A model generated the notes under the pieces. It worked only from the letters and a program-made list of their open reading frames with translations. It was not told the origin of the DNA and did not search any database. Position numbers and translations under genes: made by a program. 5,740 nt of DNA, from contig JAGVZX010000117.1 in NCBI GenBank assembly GCA_018302185.1, positions 1 to 5,740 on the forward strand, written 5' to 3'. Each line of letters begins with the position of its first letter. Positions within the stretch are counted from its first letter, which is position 1. Of this stretch, positions 5,598 to 5,740 are shown in pieces. This DNA comes from Candidatus Woesearchaeota archaeon (lineage in GTDB: Archaea; Nanobdellota; Nanobdellia; Woesearchaeales; UBA10200).

Positions 5598-5740
5598 CAC
5601 AGCCAGAGCAATGGCGTACGTCGCCAATTTTGCAAACACAATATACTCTTCCTGCCAGAAAGTTTCGGAGATTGCAAGAGAGAAACTTTCAATAACATAA
5701 CATAGCAAGTGTTTGCAGGCGACGGTCGAGTGAAGAGGAA
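5598..5740 (+). ncRNA. Candidate structured RNA, 5' part; possibly RNase P RNA
   Basis: The region upstream of ugd is richer in G+C than the other spacers and folds into one long arm. CGTCGCC (5619-5625) pairs with GGCGACG (5718-5724); after a 5-nt bulge, TGCAAACAC (5631-5639) pairs with GTGTTTGCA (5709-5717). An internal loop of 18 nt on each side follows, then GAAAGTTTC (5658-5666) pairs with GAAACTTTC (5682-5690) around a 15-nt loop. Downstream, the window ends in GTGAAGAGGAA. In bacterial and archaeal RNase P RNA, the P3 hairpin is followed by AGAGGAAAGTCC (CR-I, P4), so this order fits a 5' fragment of rnpB. However, the arm is larger than a usual P3 and the decisive bases lie outside. 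The pairing is seen; an RNA gene is a fair inference; the RNase P label is tentative. The minus strand has an open frame here (5559-5738), treated as less likely. Confidence 0.35.

Noticed and set aside
5584..5700. Short plus-strand frame of about 38 codons starting ATG at 5584
   Set aside because: It has no ribosome binding site and no recognisable motif, and it overlaps the stems of the candidate RNA.
5598..5740. tRNA, rRNA, SRP RNA or CRISPR array at the right end
   Set aside because: There is no cloverleaf or T-loop motif, no SRP helix 8 motif, no recognised rRNA block and no regularly spaced direct repeats.

Overview
The window looks like a piece of an A+T-rich archaeal genome. The best evidence is the gene at 1316-2317, a GlcNAc-1-phosphate transferase of the Alg7/DPAGT1 kind (Archaea and eukaryotes) rather than the bacterial MraY/WecA kind. 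A consensus archaeal TATA box (TTTATATA) also lies at leaderless spacing before the gene at 2364-3320. A DPANN lineage such as Woesearchaeota or Pacearchaeota is a plausible guess, but nothing here proves it.

All five complete genes are on the minus strand, so transcription runs from right to left. In that order they are: UDP-glucose 6-dehydrogenase (4219-5526), a sugar-1-phosphate nucleotidyltransferase (3388-4137), a UDP-glucuronate decarboxylase-like SDR (2364-3320), a polyprenyl/dolichyl-phosphate GlcNAc-1-phosphate transferase (1316-2317), and a UDP-glucuronate 4-epimerase-like SDR (266-1246). A sixth gene starts at 196, a family 2 glycosyltransferase of which only about 40 codons are present. 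Gaps between genes are 46-81 nt. At least two genes have their own TATA-like boxes, so the group may be several short transcripts rather than one operon.

Together the genes form a sugar-nucleotide module for a surface or N-linked glycan. The nucleotidyltransferase could make UDP-glucose. The dehydrogenase would oxidise it to UDP-glucuronate, which the two SDRs would turn into UDP-xylose and UDP-galacturonate. The membrane transferase would put the first sugar phosphate on the lipid carrier, and the GT2 enzyme would extend the glycan or make a lipid-linked donor. The specificities are inferred from motifs and context.

The two ends of the window are the odd parts. At the left, 1-173 is a perfect 78-bp inverted repeat around a 17-nt spacer. 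It folds the GT2 gene back on itself and looks like a contig-end chimera. At the right, 5598-5740 holds no convincing protein gene but forms a long two-part stem with a symmetric internal loop. It ends in AGAGGAA, which resembles the start of the conserved CR-I segment of RNase P RNA. It may be the 5' part of a plus-strand structured RNA, possibly rnpB. The window stops too early to decide.
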